From Sulfobacillus harzensis (lineage in GTDB: Bacteria > Bacillota > Sulfobacillia > Sulfobacillales > Sulfobacillaceae), in contig NZ_JABBVZ010000007.1 of assembly GCF_012933365.1 (NCBI RefSeq), positions 18,750 through 82,749 of the forward strand: a stretch of DNA of 64,000 bases, in the 5' to 3' direction. Made by a program: the position numbers and the translations under genes. Shown piece after piece: positions 16,488-25,543 of this stretch. The first letter of the stretch is position 1. Each line of letters begins with the position of its first letter. The notes beneath the pieces were generated by a model that did no database searches, was not told the origin of the DNA, and saw nothing but the letters and a program-made list of their open reading frames with translations.

Positions 16488-17765
16488 ATGGATACGACGG
16501 GGGCCCGACAGCGTTGGGCTCGTTTAATACCCATAATTTTCATCGTGTACAGTCTCGCTTACGTGGATCGGGCGAATTTCGGCTTTGGGGCGGCAGCGGG
16601 TCTCGCGAAAACACTGCACATTACCGCTGGGGCAACGGCGCTGTTAAGCTCGTTGTTCTTTTTGGGGTATTTCTTCTTTCAAATTCCCGGAGCCCACTAT
16701 GCCGAGAAACGAAGTGCCAAGCGCATCGTGTTCTGGGGCATGATTCTTTGGGGGGTGCTGGCGTCGTTGACCGGGGTGCTCACCAATGTGGGGATGCTCA
16801 TGGTCGACCGCTTATTGCTGGGAGTGGTGGAGAGTGTCCTGTTCCCATCTTTATTGGTTTTTAACATCCACTGGTTTTTGAAGCCGGAACGGGCCCGCGC
16901 CAATACATTTTTAATCCTGGGCAATCCCGTGACCGTATTGTGGATGTCGGTAGTTTCTGGGTTTCTCATCGCCGCCATCGGTTGGCAATGGATGTTTATT
17001 CTTGAGGGGATTCCCTCCATTGTCATGGCGTTTATCTGGTGGGGATTGATTAAGGACCACCCTAGCGACGCCACTTGGCTCGATGCACGCCAACAGGAAT
17101 CCTTTAGCCGGGAGTTGGCCGCTGAGCAACAGGAATTTCGGGAAAAGCCCAATTACTGGAAGGCTTTGCGCTCTCGCGATGTGGTGTTATTGGCGGGTCA
17201 GTATTTCTTCTGGAGCATCGGCGTATATGGATTTGTTCTATGGCTGCCCTCCATTGTCAAGGCGGCATCCGGTTTGGGGATTGGGGAGACGGGGCTTATC
17301 AGCGCCATCCCGTATTTGCTGGCCATTGTTCTGATGGTGGTGGCTTCTTATTTGTCCGACAAGCGGTTGAACCGTAAAATCTTCGTGTGGCCTTCGCTTT
17401 TGTTGGCAGGGATTGCGTTATATGCGTCCTTCTCCATCGGCGTGCAACAGTTCGTTCCCGCGATGATTCTTTTGGTTATTGCCGGCGGCCTGATGTACGC
17501 GCCCTACGGTCCGTTCTTTGCCATCATTCCTGACATTGTCCCTCGATCAGCGTCTGGTGAATCGATGGCCATGATTAACAGTATGGGGGCGCTTGGCTCG
17601 TTCGTGGGTTCCTATTTTGTCGGCTATCTGGGGGCGTCTACAGGGGGCCCGACAGACGGGTTCTTGTTTATGTCCCTCAGTCTTGTGATTTCCGCCATTT
17701 TGACGGCGTTGGTGCGCACCAAAGGGCATCGCCAGGCAGCCAAGCAACCCGGCCAGGTTGTATAG
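16488..17765 (+). CDS. MFS transporter, ACS type
   Basis: A 425-residue 12-helix carrier similar in size and type to the one at 13935. The post-helix-1 segment AYVDRANFGFGAAAG is typical of the ACS organic-anion group. It starts 21 bases after the LacI-family gene and is followed closely by a 2-hydroxyacid dehydrogenase, so the three may form one operon for import and oxidation of a hydroxyacid. The substrate is unknown. Confidence 0.88.
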   Translation: MDTTGARQRWARLIPIIFIVYSLAYVDRANFGFGAAAGLAKTLHITAGATALLSSLFFLGYFFFQIPGAHYAEKRSAKRIVFWGMILWGVLASLTGVLTNVGMLMVDRLLLGVVESVLFPSLLVFNIHWFLKPERARANTFLILGNPVTVLWMSVVSGFLIAAIGWQWMFILEGIPSIVMAFIWWGLIKDHPSDATWLDARQQESFSRELAAEQQEFREKPNYWKALRSRDVVLLAGQYFFWSIGVYGFVLWLPSIVKAASGLGIGETGLISAIPYLLAIVLMVVASYLSDKRLNRKIFVWPSLLLAGIALYASFSIGVQQFVPAMILLVIAGGLMYAPYGPFFAIIPDIVPRSASGESMAMINSMGALGSFVGSYFVGYLGASTGGPTDGFLFMSLSLVISAILTALVRTKGHRQAAKQPGQVV

Positions 17766-17796
17766 CATCTAGCATATTATGGGAAGGACGTTGTCC

Positions 17797-18747
17797 GTGT
17801 ATTATTGCAATGCCGTAGAACCGCTGTTTGGATTTGAACAGGTCGACACGTGCTTCGCCCACTGGGTGGTGGGACCGCCGAAGGAGTCTGAGCTCCGCCG
17901 ATTTCACGGGATGGTTGCAAGTCCCAATTTTCCGCTCTCGGCCGAGCGGCTCCGAAGCATGGCTGAGCTCCGGGTGGTCTCGGCGTATGGTGTGGGATAC
18001 GATTATATTGATGTCGCAGTCGCTTCGGAATTGGGCATTTTGGTGACCAATACGCCGGACGCGGTCACCAATGCGACAGCAGAACTCGGTTTGACGCTGG
18101 TGCTGGCGGTCTGTCGAAACGTCCTTGGCCACGATGCCCAAATGCGCCGGACCCACCGACCTGGGCAACCCAATCCCACGTTTGCGCAGGCTCGCATGAC
18201 CCACGACTTTTCCAGCCAAACCGTCGGCATTATCGGTTACGGGCGCATCGGCCAGCGGTTGGGGAGACTGCTCGAAGCCATCGGTTTTGCCACCCTGTAT
18301 ACCAGAAAGCATGGACCGCTCGAAGGGCACCGAGGATACCGAGACATGGACGATTTATTGGCTGAATCTGATGTGGTGGTGGTGGCCACGCCGTTGACAT
18401 CTGATACGTTTCACTTGATTGATCAAATAGCCTTGCGACGCATGAAGCCTGAGGCTGCGCTGGTCAATATCGGGCGAGGCGCATGTGTTGACGAGAGTGC
18501 CCTGATCGAGGCATTGGATGCCGGCCGGCTGGCGGGAGCAGCCTTAGACGTTTTCGAACATGAGCCCCGCGTGAGCGAGAGACTCGTGGCCCTGCCGCAG
18601 GTCATCCTATCCCCGCACGTGGGTACGTTGACACAAGAGACTCGGATGCTCATGACACGCCAAGCGATAGACAACGTGAAGGCAGGGTTGGAGGGCCGCG
18701 CGCAAAACGCTGTGAACGCCGCCGCTTGGACCCGCAATCGACGCTGA
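17797..18747 (+). CDS. D-isomer 2-hydroxyacid dehydrogenase
   Basis: NAD-dependent dehydrogenase of 316 residues with GIIGYGRIGQRLG as cofactor motif, NIGRG (catalytic Arg), DVFEHEP (Glu) and SPHVGT (His). This is the glyoxylate/hydroxypyruvate reductase-like group. Two starts are possible: ATG at 17779 has no ribosome site, while GTG at 17797 lies 9 bases after GGGAAGG and begins just before the first beta strand, so GTG is preferred. It is the last gene of the LacI-MFS group. It differs clearly from the dehydrogenase at 432. Confidence 0.85.
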   Translation: MYYCNAVEPLFGFEQVDTCFAHWVVGPPKESELRRFHGMVASPNFPLSAERLRSMAELRVVSAYGVGYDYIDVAVASELGILVTNTPDAVTNATAELGLTLVLAVCRNVLGHDAQMRRTHRPGQPNPTFAQARMTHDFSSQTVGIIGYGRIGQRLGRLLEAIGFATLYTRKHGPLEGHRGYRDMDDLLAESDVVVVATPLTSDTFHLIDQIALRRMKPEAALVNIGRGACVDESALIEALDAGRLAGAALDVFEHEPRVSERLVALPQVILSPHVGTLTQETRMLMTRQAIDNVKAGLEGRAQNAVNAAAWTRNRR

Positions 18748-18769
18748 TGGAAGAAGACCCGGCCAGTCT

Positions 18770-18803
18770 TCCGCTCTCGCCGTCCTGTGCCAGCGAGAGC
18801 GGA
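18770..18803. terminator. Stem-loop between convergent operons
   Basis: A perfect 10-bp stem, TCCGCTCTCG/CGAGAGCGGA, with a 14-base loop in the 100-base gap between convergent genes. No T run follows on either strand, so it may be a weak or factor-assisted terminator. Confidence 0.45.
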
Positions 18804-18847
18804 GGATTGGCTGTGTGGATTCGGGAGTGCTTGAAGAGCCGGGGCCA

Positions 18848-19420
18848 TTACGTTTTGGGTTTGGTCAACGGCACTCCATCGCGGCAGAGCGGACAGCATT
18901 CTGGCGTCCACATCGCCACCGGCTCTTGAAGGGCGAAGACTGGGCGATAGGGGACAGGCCAAGAGATCGTCGATCCCCGATGAACAAGGGCCCCGATGGC
19001 AACCACGACGCCCCCTTGGGTTTCGACGGCACGCATGACCTTTTGTATAGAACTCCCGGTGGCGACCGCATCTTCGATTACAATCACCGGCTCGCCCGAT
19101 TCTAGAGAATTGGGTGGGAGCGCCATGCGGCCGTCGGCGGTCTTTTCGGCAATCAAGACCCGTCGGTGCGATTGCGCGGCGGTCGCGTAGGCAGGAATGA
19201 TGCCTCCTAACGCGGCTCCTACCAGTGTTTTGGCAGGATAGGGGTGCAGAAGCTGGGCCAGGGCTTCGGCCCATCGGTCCATGCGTTCAGGATATTCCCC
19301 CAAACGGGCCATGAGAAAGAATCGGGGACTATGATAGCCGGTGGTGAGAAGAAAGTGTCCACGCAAGTCGGCTCCCGTTTCCGTTAAATCGGCTTCGAAG
19401 ACCGTGTTGTCACGATTCAT
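18848..19420 (-). CDS. pyrE: Orotate phosphoribosyltransferase
   Basis: Type I phosphoribosyltransferase of 190 residues that joins orotate and PRPP to give OMP. The PRPP-binding motif VIVIEDAVATGSS is near residue 113, the AEKTADGRMALP loop precedes it, and the C terminus CPLCRDGVPL matches the PyrE subgroup remembered from Thermus and Bacillota. ATG at 19420 follows AGGGAGGG by about 8 bases. It is the last gene of a five-gene operon and overlaps the preceding gene by 11 bases. Its position apart from any pyrB, carAB or pyrF is unusual. Confidence 0.88.
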   Translation of the reverse strand: MNRDNTVFEADLTETGADLRGHFLLTTGYHSPRFFLMARLGEYPERMDRWAEALAQLLHPYPAKTLVGAALGGIIPAYATAAQSHRRVLIAEKTADGRMALPPNSLESGEPVIVIEDAVATGSSIQKVMRAVETQGGVVVAIGALVHRGSTISWPVPYRPVFALQEPVAMWTPECCPLCRDGVPLTKPKT

Positions 19421-20345
19421 ATTCAGGCCCTCCCTTTTCTTCAACCCAGCGGCGGAGCACATACTCTGCCAGAACTAAATCCTCCGATTCAATACCTTGG
19501 GAGACGAAGATGGAAATGGCGTTCGGGTCCGTTCGCGAAGGCTGCAACGCTAATGGTGTGACCCGCGACCATTGCTCCTCGGCCAAGCCTAACAGCAGGT
19601 CACCCGATTCAATCCGAGCACCCTCGATGTGATCGGTGGCGATGGCGGAGGCCCGGGCAAAGGTTTCCGAGTCGACCTCGGCATGCTCGGGGTGATTGGA
19701 TCCGACGGCATTAAGGTGGACGCCGGGCTTGAGCCAGGCTCCGTGAATGACTGGCGTCCGTGCCGTTGTCGCCGTCACGATGAGGTCGGCCTGTCTTGCA
19801 TAGGGCTCCACATTGTCAACGGAATTGATTGCAATCGCTTGGGGCAGGTGGCTTTGTATTCGGTGGACAAAGTGCTCGCGATTCGCGGCATTGCGGGAGT
19901 AGACCCAGATTTGCTCTATACGACGAACGCGACTCAACGCTAAAGCCTGCGTCTCTGCTTGAAATCCGGTTCCCACTAGCAGCAGGGTGGCTGCGTCTTT
20001 GCGGGCCATGATGTCGGTCGCCACCGCGGACATCGCTCCGGTACGCAATTGCCCGAGTCGGTTGGCATCAAACATGCCTAAGAGTGCACCGGTTCGGCTG
20101 TTCCATAAGAAGAGCTTAAAGGATCCGCGGCGGGCACCGGTCGTATAGAGTTTGGCCGAGAACAAATGCGATGCCCGATCCACCGAGGCCATGGTCGCCA
20201 AGTACATGTCGCCGTCCTCAAGGCGGCGCCGGGGAAGCACCTCTATCTGGTTCCGGCGCGTTCGGTGCAACAGATCGCGCATGGCTTCGATAGCCACGTC
20301 CATGGAAATTATGCGGTCAATTTGCGCCTCATTCAGTTGCAACAT
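19410..20345 (-). CDS. Ornithine cyclodeaminase/mu-crystallin family protein
   Basis: A 311-residue NAD(P)-binding protein of the ornithine cyclodeaminase family, whose members include alanine dehydrogenases, ketimine reductases and lysine or ornithine cyclodeaminases. Visible are AKLYTTGARRGSF in the substrate region and the Rossmann segment LLVGTGFQAETQALAL near residue 125. ATG at 20345 follows AAGGAGGGG. It overlaps both neighbours (17 and 11 bases), showing tight coupling to the M20 hydrolase and pyrE. It may process the amino acid released by the hydrolase; the reaction is not certain. Confidence 0.85.
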   Translation of the reverse strand: MLQLNEAQIDRIISMDVAIEAMRDLLHRTRRNQIEVLPRRRLEDGDMYLATMASVDRASHLFSAKLYTTGARRGSFKLFLWNSRTGALLGMFDANRLGQLRTGAMSAVATDIMARKDAATLLLVGTGFQAETQALALSRVRRIEQIWVYSRNAANREHFVHRIQSHLPQAIAINSVDNVEPYARQADLIVTATTARTPVIHGAWLKPGVHLNAVGSNHPEHAEVDSETFARASAIATDHIEGARIESGDLLLGLAEEQWSRVTPLALQPSRTDPNAISIFVSQGIESEDLVLAEYVLRRWVEEKGGPEYES

Positions 20346-21570
20346 GGGAGTCCCCTCCTTGGAACTGGCGGTGTATGGCCCGAACGGCGTGATAATAGGC
20401 GTCGAGCGCGATACGCACGTCGTCGTGGCCAATGAACTCTGCGCCATTGTGGGAAATCCCGCTGGGATTTCGGACGAACAGCATGGCGGTAGGCAGATGA
20501 CGCGACAATGGGAGGCTGTCATGGCTGGGCCAACTAAGAATGGGCTGATGGGGTATGCCAGCTTCAGTCAAGGTTTGCGACAGGAGGGCGACTAATCGAG
20601 AGTCGAGCGCCCCCGGCTCTTCGCCGCTAATCTGTCCGAGACTCGCCTGAACGCCGCGCCGTTCGCTGATGTTCTTGAGTACCTCATTCAAATCGGAGCG
20701 GTACTGCTTTAAGAGCCTCCCCGACTGGACGCGCACATCAATGGTGGCGCGGCACTCGCCGGCAATCACGTTGGGGGCGCCCGGGCTGGCTGATATCTGC
20801 GTGATGGTGGTACGCAGCCCCGCATCTTCCCGTTCTTGGCTCATGCGCTCCACGGCCGCAATCACTTCAGCCATGGCCGCCAAGGCATCATGCCGCCGCG
20901 CCATGGGGGTACCCGCCGAATGATTGGCCTGGCCTGTGAGGCTTACCTGCCACCGTTGCGGTGCGGCGATGGCGGTCACCACTCCCATGGGGACGCCCGC
21001 CTCGTAAAGCTCCGTGCCTTGCTCAATGTGGAGCTCCAGCGCGGCGAGAATCTGATAGTCATGAAGCTGTAAAGTGGGCTTTTTCGGATAGCCATAGGTG
21101 GAAGCTACCACATCTGCCAAGCGCCGCCCCCTGCCGTCGGTCGTATCCCAGTAGTGGGGGCGGTCTTCGCCAACGGCGAGACGGCTTCCGAAGGTGCTGA
21201 TGCCAAAGCGGCTCGACTCCTCCGAGGACCAGTCGACGAGGAGCAGGCCGGGGGATTCGGTCCAATGAGCAGCGACCACGGTGGCCGCTAGCACGCCTAG
21301 AATACCGTCAAAGTGGCCGCCCTGGGGGACGGTATCCGTATGCGAGCTTAACAGCACGTACGGAGGGGAACCCGAGATTCCGACGAGGTTGCCCACTCCG
21401 TCGATGTCCGTTTTGAGACCCATTTGGTTCCAGATGTCGCGCAGCCATCGGCGTGACGCATGGTCGCTGTACGTAAACGCCACCCGGTTGGCGGCTTCAG
21501 ACCCGGGTGATTCGGTGAACTCGCGCAACTCTCGCCAGAGTTTCTCAAATAGGGGGAAGTAGTCTTCCAT
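20329..21570 (-). CDS. M20-family N-carbamoyl-amino acid hydrolase (candidate N-carbamoyl-aspartate hydrolase)
   Basis: Metal-dependent amidohydrolase of 413 residues in the HyuC/AmaB/beta-ureidopropionase group of peptidase family M20. Expected two-metal ligands are in SSHTDTV, FDGILG, SSEESSRFG, ELHIEQG and the terminal GISHNGAE. The dimerisation insert carries AGTPMARRHDAL. These enzymes release CO2 and ammonia from N-carbamoyl amino acids. With dihydroorotate dehydrogenase in the same operon and a dihydroorotase-like enzyme divergent, N-carbamoyl-L-aspartate is the natural candidate substrate; this is inference. ATG at 21570 lies 8 bases after AAGGAGG. Confidence 0.88.
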   Translation of the reverse strand: MEDYFPLFEKLWRELREFTESPGSEAANRVAFTYSDHASRRWLRDIWNQMGLKTDIDGVGNLVGISGSPPYVLLSSHTDTVPQGGHFDGILGVLAATVVAAHWTESPGLLLVDWSSEESSRFGISTFGSRLAVGEDRPHYWDTTDGRGRRLADVVASTYGYPKKPTLQLHDYQILAALELHIEQGTELYEAGVPMGVVTAIAAPQRWQVSLTGQANHSAGTPMARRHDALAAMAEVIAAVERMSQEREDAGLRTTITQISASPGAPNVIAGECRATIDVRVQSGRLLKQYRSDLNEVLKNISERRGVQASLGQISGEEPGALDSRLVALLSQTLTEAGIPHQPILSWPSHDSLPLSRHLPTAMLFVRNPSGISHNGAEFIGHDDVRIALDAYYHAVRAIHRQFQGGDSHVATE

Positions 21571-21586
21571 GTGCTTTTCCTCCTTG

Positions 21587-22501
21587 TTAGGCAGGCTTCG
21601 CGATGCCAATGATGTCTGCGATTTGGGCGATGCCTTGATCGGCGAGATACCGGTCGAGGCCGTTAATGATGTCCATCATGGCGGCCGGATGGGCAAAGGT
21701 GGCGGTGCCGACTTGAACGGCCGATGCCCCCGCCATGAGATACATCAATGCGTCATCCACGGTGCGAATGCCGCCGCATCCGATGACGGGGACACTGGTG
21801 TGCTGGGCGATATCCCACACCATAGATAAGCCAATAGGCAAAATGGCAGGACCCGACAGGCCGCCGGTAAAATGGCCCAAAATGGCCTTCTGACGCTCAA
21901 TATTGATGGCCATCGCACGAATCGTATTAATCGCCACAACGGCGTCAGCTCCCGCATCATGAGCGATGGCGGCCATGGGGGCGATGGTGGTGACATTGGG
22001 AGAGAGCTTGGCCCAAAGCGGCTTGACGGTGGCGGCCCGGGCCGCTTGAACGGCATCTCGCAAGAGAATCGGGTCTTGCGCCGGCATGAGATGGGTCTTG
22101 AGGTTGGGGCAGGAAAGATTAAGCTCAATGGCTACGACTTCCGGCCAACGGCTGCAAGCTTGCGTCAGCTGGGCATATTCGTCGGGTGAATAACCAGCCA
22201 CGCTGATGACCAAGGGGCACGGCACTCCGCCATACACGGACCGGAACTTGTCTTGAAATGCCGCCAACCCGGGGGACGGGATGCCGATAGAGTTGATCAG
22301 TCCAGCCGGCGTTTCGGCCAGACGTGATGGGGGGTTGCCGGGCTGCGGATGAAGCGTAATACTTTTTGGGATTAATGCGCCGAGTCGCGCGACATCGACA
22401 GGCGTGCGCACATCGGGATGATAGTCGAAGGTTCCGGACGCAGGCATGACGGGATTGGGAAGGGGCAGTCCCGCGACATGGCAGGCAAGCCGGTTAGCCA
22501 C
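21587..22501 (-). CDS. pyrD: Dihydroorotate dehydrogenase catalytic subunit (class 1B)
   Basis: FMN-dependent barrel of 304 residues that interconverts dihydroorotate and orotate. The active-site loop ELNLSCPN keeps the catalytic Cys, and the FMN phosphate site lies in GCGGIRTVDDAL and AGASAVQVGTA. GTG at 22501 is chosen: GGAGGAGG precedes it, and a longer reading would enter pyrK. It starts one base after the pyrK stop, the usual 1B pairing in which PyrK passes electrons to or from NAD. In this operon it may run in the orotate-reducing direction. Confidence 0.92.
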   Translation of the reverse strand: MANRLACHVAGLPLPNPVMPASGTFDYHPDVRTPVDVARLGALIPKSITLHPQPGNPPSRLAETPAGLINSIGIPSPGLAAFQDKFRSVYGGVPCPLVISVAGYSPDEYAQLTQACSRWPEVVAIELNLSCPNLKTHLMPAQDPILLRDAVQAARAATVKPLWAKLSPNVTTIAPMAAIAHDAGADAVVAINTIRAMAINIERQKAILGHFTGGLSGPAILPIGLSMVWDIAQHTSVPVIGCGGIRTVDDALMYLMAGASAVQVGTATFAHPAAMMDIINGLDRYLADQGIAQIADIIGIAKPA

Positions 22502-22502
22502 C

Positions 22503-23261
22503 TTAAAGCACCTCCTCCAATGGCAGGGCGGGACCATCCAGACAAATGAGCCGACCGTGGTTCCCGATGGCGCACCCCTTGCAATAGCCAACGCCGCAGG
22601 CCATCTTCTCCTCGACAAAGGATTGCGCCCTAAATCCAAATTGAGCCGCCAACATCAGGACGTGCTGCGCCAGGCGGCCGGATCCCGCCACTATCGCCAT
22701 CGCCGGTATGAACCCGCCCTCGAGATCGCGCGCCAATTGCTCCGTGACCAGCGTGTGGGGGCCGTCCAATTCGGCAACATGCGTGGCCAAGGGACCAAGC
22801 TCCACAAAGCGTCGCTCTTCCAGCAGCAATGGGCGGGTCCGCGCGGAAAGATAAGAACGGACGGGAATTCCTAGTTGGACTGCCGCCTCGGCAATGGGAA
22901 GTAGTGGCGTAATCCCAACGCCGCGCCCTATTAGGGCAAGGGGGCCGTGCTGGGGAACCAACGGTGTGCCCAAAGGGCCAATGAGACGAAGCCGCGATCC
23001 GGGTCCTAGGCGGCTTAACCGTTCGGTGCCGGGACCGACGACGCGATAGTAGATAGCCAAGACGGCTCGCTCAGTGTCGAACCGAATGGGCGCCATGGCC
23101 CGGGGTAGCAAAGGATGCACATCCCACCCGGACAACATGACAAATTGGCCCGGCTGGCTGGCTGGCGCAATGTTTGGAGCCCGGACTTCCAAAAAAAAGA
23201 CGTCCCGGTCCACCCGACAGTTGTTCAGGACAGTTCCCTCATCCTCGGTCCACGGGCTCAT
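22503..23261 (-). CDS. pyrK: Dihydroorotate dehydrogenase electron-transfer subunit
   Basis: FAD and [2Fe-2S] protein of 252 residues that links PyrD to NAD(H). An N-terminal ferredoxin-reductase-like FAD domain is followed by the NAD domain (ALIGRGVGITPLLP) and a C-terminal cluster site with Cys in ACGVGYCKGC and LICLDG, the expected four ligands. ATG at 23261 follows GAGGG. It is the first gene of the minus-strand operon, divergent from the IclR gene. The presence of PyrK shows that this enzyme couples to NAD rather than to quinone or fumarate. Confidence 0.92.
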   Translation of the reverse strand: MSPWTEDEGTVLNNCRVDRDVFFLEVRAPNIAPASQPGQFVMLSGWDVHPLLPRAMAPIRFDTERAVLAIYYRVVGPGTERLSRLGPGSRLRLIGPLGTPLVPQHGPLALIGRGVGITPLLPIAEAAVQLGIPVRSYLSARTRPLLLEERRFVELGPLATHVAELDGPHTLVTEQLARDLEGGFIPAMAIVAGSGRLAQHVLMLAAQFGFRAQSFVEEKMACGVGYCKGCAIGNHGRLICLDGPALPLEEVL

Positions 23262-23278
23262 ACAAAATCCCTCGTTTC

Positions 23279-23329
23279 GAAATATGGAACTATGTTTCGA
23301 TTTATACGTTAATTTTACGATAAAATCAA
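23279..23329 (-). promoter_or_regulatory. pyrK operon promoter with palindromic operator
   Basis: On the minus strand, -35 TTGATT (23329-23324) and -10 TATAAA (23306-23301) are 17 bases apart. An imperfect 20-base palindrome, GAAAtATgGaaCtATgTTTC at 23279-23298, covers the predicted transcription start. Its place beside the IclR gene makes it a likely IclR operator. Confidence 0.55.
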
Positions 23330-23386
23330 GAGAGCAAGACTCGGTCAAGCTGTTTTTTCAGAGAAGTCGGAAAGGATGGGGATGAG

Positions 23387-24142
23387 TTGGACAAGTCGGT
23401 TGCGAAGTTGGTGAAAGTGATGGAGGCGGTGGCAAGCCATGGCGACCGCGGGGCAGGCACCACCGAAATCGCCAGGCAAATAGATTGGCCTAAAGGGACA
23501 GCGTCCCGTGTCCTGACCTCGTTGGAGGAATATGGGCTTTTGGAGCGGGACGTGGTCTCTAAAGCGTATCGCATCGGGCCGCAAGTGTTGAAATGGGCCT
23601 CGGCGTTGGTGAGCCCTGGAGCCCGCCAGCATGCCGTTCGCGCGCGCATGGCGGAATTCGCTGGCTCGGCTCATCTCTGTGTGTATTTATGCGAGCTGAT
23701 TGGTACTCAGATTGTCTGTACCGATGTCGCCTATCCGCCCTTGTCCAATCGTTATTTTGCCAGGGTGGGGGCGGTAATGCCGCTTAATGCTGCGGCAGCC
23801 GCCAAGGTCATTGGAGCTTTTTTGCCCTCCGATCAGTTGGAGGAACTTATCGCTAAATGTCCTTTTGACCGTCTCACGGACAAGACGCTGACCGATCCGG
23901 CGGCCTTGCGCCGCGATTTAGAGCAGGTGCAGGGGCGCCGGTATGCCACGTGCTATGAAGAGATGGAACCGGGGGTGGCCGCCTTTTCCGTGCCGGTCAT
24001 GCTGGACGGGTCGGGTGCCAGTCTGTCGGTGGTGGGATCGGCTCGCGACTTTAAGAAAAACCAGTCCAGCATCCTTCAGTCCCTCAGGGAATTGGCCGTG
24101 GAGATAGAGGCTTTCTCGCTGGTGCCCGGGGGCCATCGGTAA
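23387..24142 (+). CDS. IclR-family transcriptional regulator
   Basis: A 251-residue regulator. The winged helix-turn-helix is at residues 5-65 (TTEIARQIDWPKGTASRVL), followed by the IclR effector domain with the typical PLNAAAAAKVIGAFL and a YATCYEEMEPGVAAFSVPV segment. The start is TTG at 23387 behind AAAGGATGGGG; an ATG at 23382 is out of frame. It lies between the two divergent arms of the pyrimidine-type island and probably regulates both. The effector may be orotate or a ring-opened product. Confidence 0.9.
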   Translation: MDKSVAKLVKVMEAVASHGDRGAGTTEIARQIDWPKGTASRVLTSLEEYGLLERDVVSKAYRIGPQVLKWASALVSPGARQHAVRARMAEFAGSAHLCVYLCELIGTQIVCTDVAYPPLSNRYFARVGAVMPLNAAAAAKVIGAFLPSDQLEELIAKCPFDRLTDKTLTDPAALRRDLEQVQGRRYATCYEEMEPGVAAFSVPVMLDGSGASLSVVGSARDFKKNQSSILQSLRELAVEIEAFSLVPGGHR

Positions 24143-24171
24143 ACGCGCAAAACAAAAATTTCAGAATCATA

Positions 24172-24201
24172 TTGACACCATCTGCCCGCCTCCCGTAGTC
24201 T
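24172..24201 (+). promoter_or_regulatory. Promoter candidate for the transporter-dihydroorotase arm
   Basis: Perfect -35 TTGACA at 24172-24177, then TAGTCT at 24196-24201 after 18 bases as a weak -10. It stands in the gap between the IclR gene and the MFS gene. A strong -35 with a weak -10 would suit activator control. Confidence 0.45.
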
Positions 24202-24260
24202 TAAATCACATCGCAGGAAGTGCAACTGAGTTTCAAATAATGAAACAAGGAGGGAGTCTC

Positions 24261-25505
24261 ATGGAGGCGGGCGTATCGGCTCCCGTGACCCAGGAGGCCA
24301 AGTCGCTGCAGACGCGAAGCGTCTGGGCGGCGGTTCTAGGCTACGCCATGGACGGGTTGGATCAGCAGGTTATCTCCTATACGTTGCCGGCGATCATGAC
24401 CACGTTCGCATTGTCCACCGCGCGGGGCGGCGTCATTGCGTCGGTGTCTCTCTGGGGCACGTGGCTTGGCGCCTATTTGTTCGGGTTCTTGGCCGACTAT
24501 TTAGGACGCGTCAAGACATTCACCTATTCCATCCTGCTCTATGCCTTTGCGACCGGCGTCTCAGCCCTGTCTCCCAATTTCGGCACTTTTGCCGCTCTGC
24601 GCTTTTTAGTGGGCATTGGTATTGGCGGCGAGTTCGGCATTGGCATGGCGCTGGTTATGGAAACTTGGCCCCGTCATCTGCGCGCTCGGGGTGGTTCCTA
24701 TGTGGCGGTGGGATTTAACATCGGCACGCTTTTGGCATCGGTAGTAACGCTGATTGTTCTGCCGCACTTCGGCTGGCGCGGCGTGATGGTGGTGGGCGTG
24801 CTACCCGCAATTATCGCTTTTGTGTATCGCCGTCGATTGAAGGATCCGGCCATGCATCAGCAAGTTCGTCGGGAGAAGCAGAAGTTCCCTTTGGCTTATC
24901 TATTCAGTTCGGCGGATCGAACCCGAGCGACCATTGGTCTTTGGTTTATGACCGCTGTTCAGAACTTTGGCTACTACGGCATTATGGTGTGGATGCCGTC
25001 CGCGCTGGAAAAACAAAAGCACTTCTCGTTGGCGGGCACCACGCTCTGGGTTCTTTTGACCACAGCCGGAATGGTGGGCGGCATTTTGTTGTTCGGGTGG
25101 GCTTGCGATAAAATCGGCCGCAAACCCTCCTATATTGTGCTTTTCCTGGCGACGGCGCTGGTCATTCCCTTGTACTTTTCGCTGGGCAACCCCACGGTGC
25201 TGCTCTTGGGCGGCGCGATTCTGGGGGTTTTTGTGAATGGCGGGATGGGGGGCTACGGGGCTATCTTGGGTGAACACTTTCCGACCGAGGCGCGGGCAAC
25301 GGCTGAGAATTTCATCTTCGGCTCGGGCCGCGGCATTGGCGGAGGATTCGGCCCCCTGCTCATTGGCCTGTTGGCGTCCAGCCGCAGTATCACGTCGGCA
25401 CTAGGGCTTCTGTTCATCGTCTATCCCATCGCCGCCTTGGTGGTCATTTTTACTGTGAAAGAATTGAAGGGAAAGCCACTTGTCACAGAAACTGTGGAGT
25501 CCTAA
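24261..25505 (+). CDS. MFS transporter, aromatic acid/sugar-acid symporter type
   Basis: A 414-residue 12-helix carrier of the major facilitator superfamily, in the group with an N-terminal GYAMDGLDQQVISYTLPAI segment like metabolite:proton symporters for aromatic and organic acids. Loop 2-3 has the signature FLADYLGRVK and loop 8-9 a second copy, WACDKIGRKPS. ATG at 24261 is chosen: AAGGAGGG precedes it, whereas ATG at 24240 is upstream of that site. It is the first gene of the plus-strand arm, so import of orotate or a related ring compound is plausible but unproven. Confidence 0.88.
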   Translation: MEAGVSAPVTQEAKSLQTRSVWAAVLGYAMDGLDQQVISYTLPAIMTTFALSTARGGVIASVSLWGTWLGAYLFGFLADYLGRVKTFTYSILLYAFATGVSALSPNFGTFAALRFLVGIGIGGEFGIGMALVMETWPRHLRARGGSYVAVGFNIGTLLASVVTLIVLPHFGWRGVMVVGVLPAIIAFVYRRRLKDPAMHQQVRREKQKFPLAYLFSSADRTRATIGLWFMTAVQNFGYYGIMVWMPSALEKQKHFSLAGTTLWVLLTTAGMVGGILLFGWACDKIGRKPSYIVLFLATALVIPLYFSLGNPTVLLLGGAILGVFVNGGMGGYGAILGEHFPTEARATAENFIFGSGRGIGGGFGPLLIGLLASSRSITSALGLLFIVYPIAALVVIFTVKELKGKPLVTETVES

Positions 25506-25543
25506 CGGGGGCATCCGAAACGCATCGGAGGAGGGGGCACACT

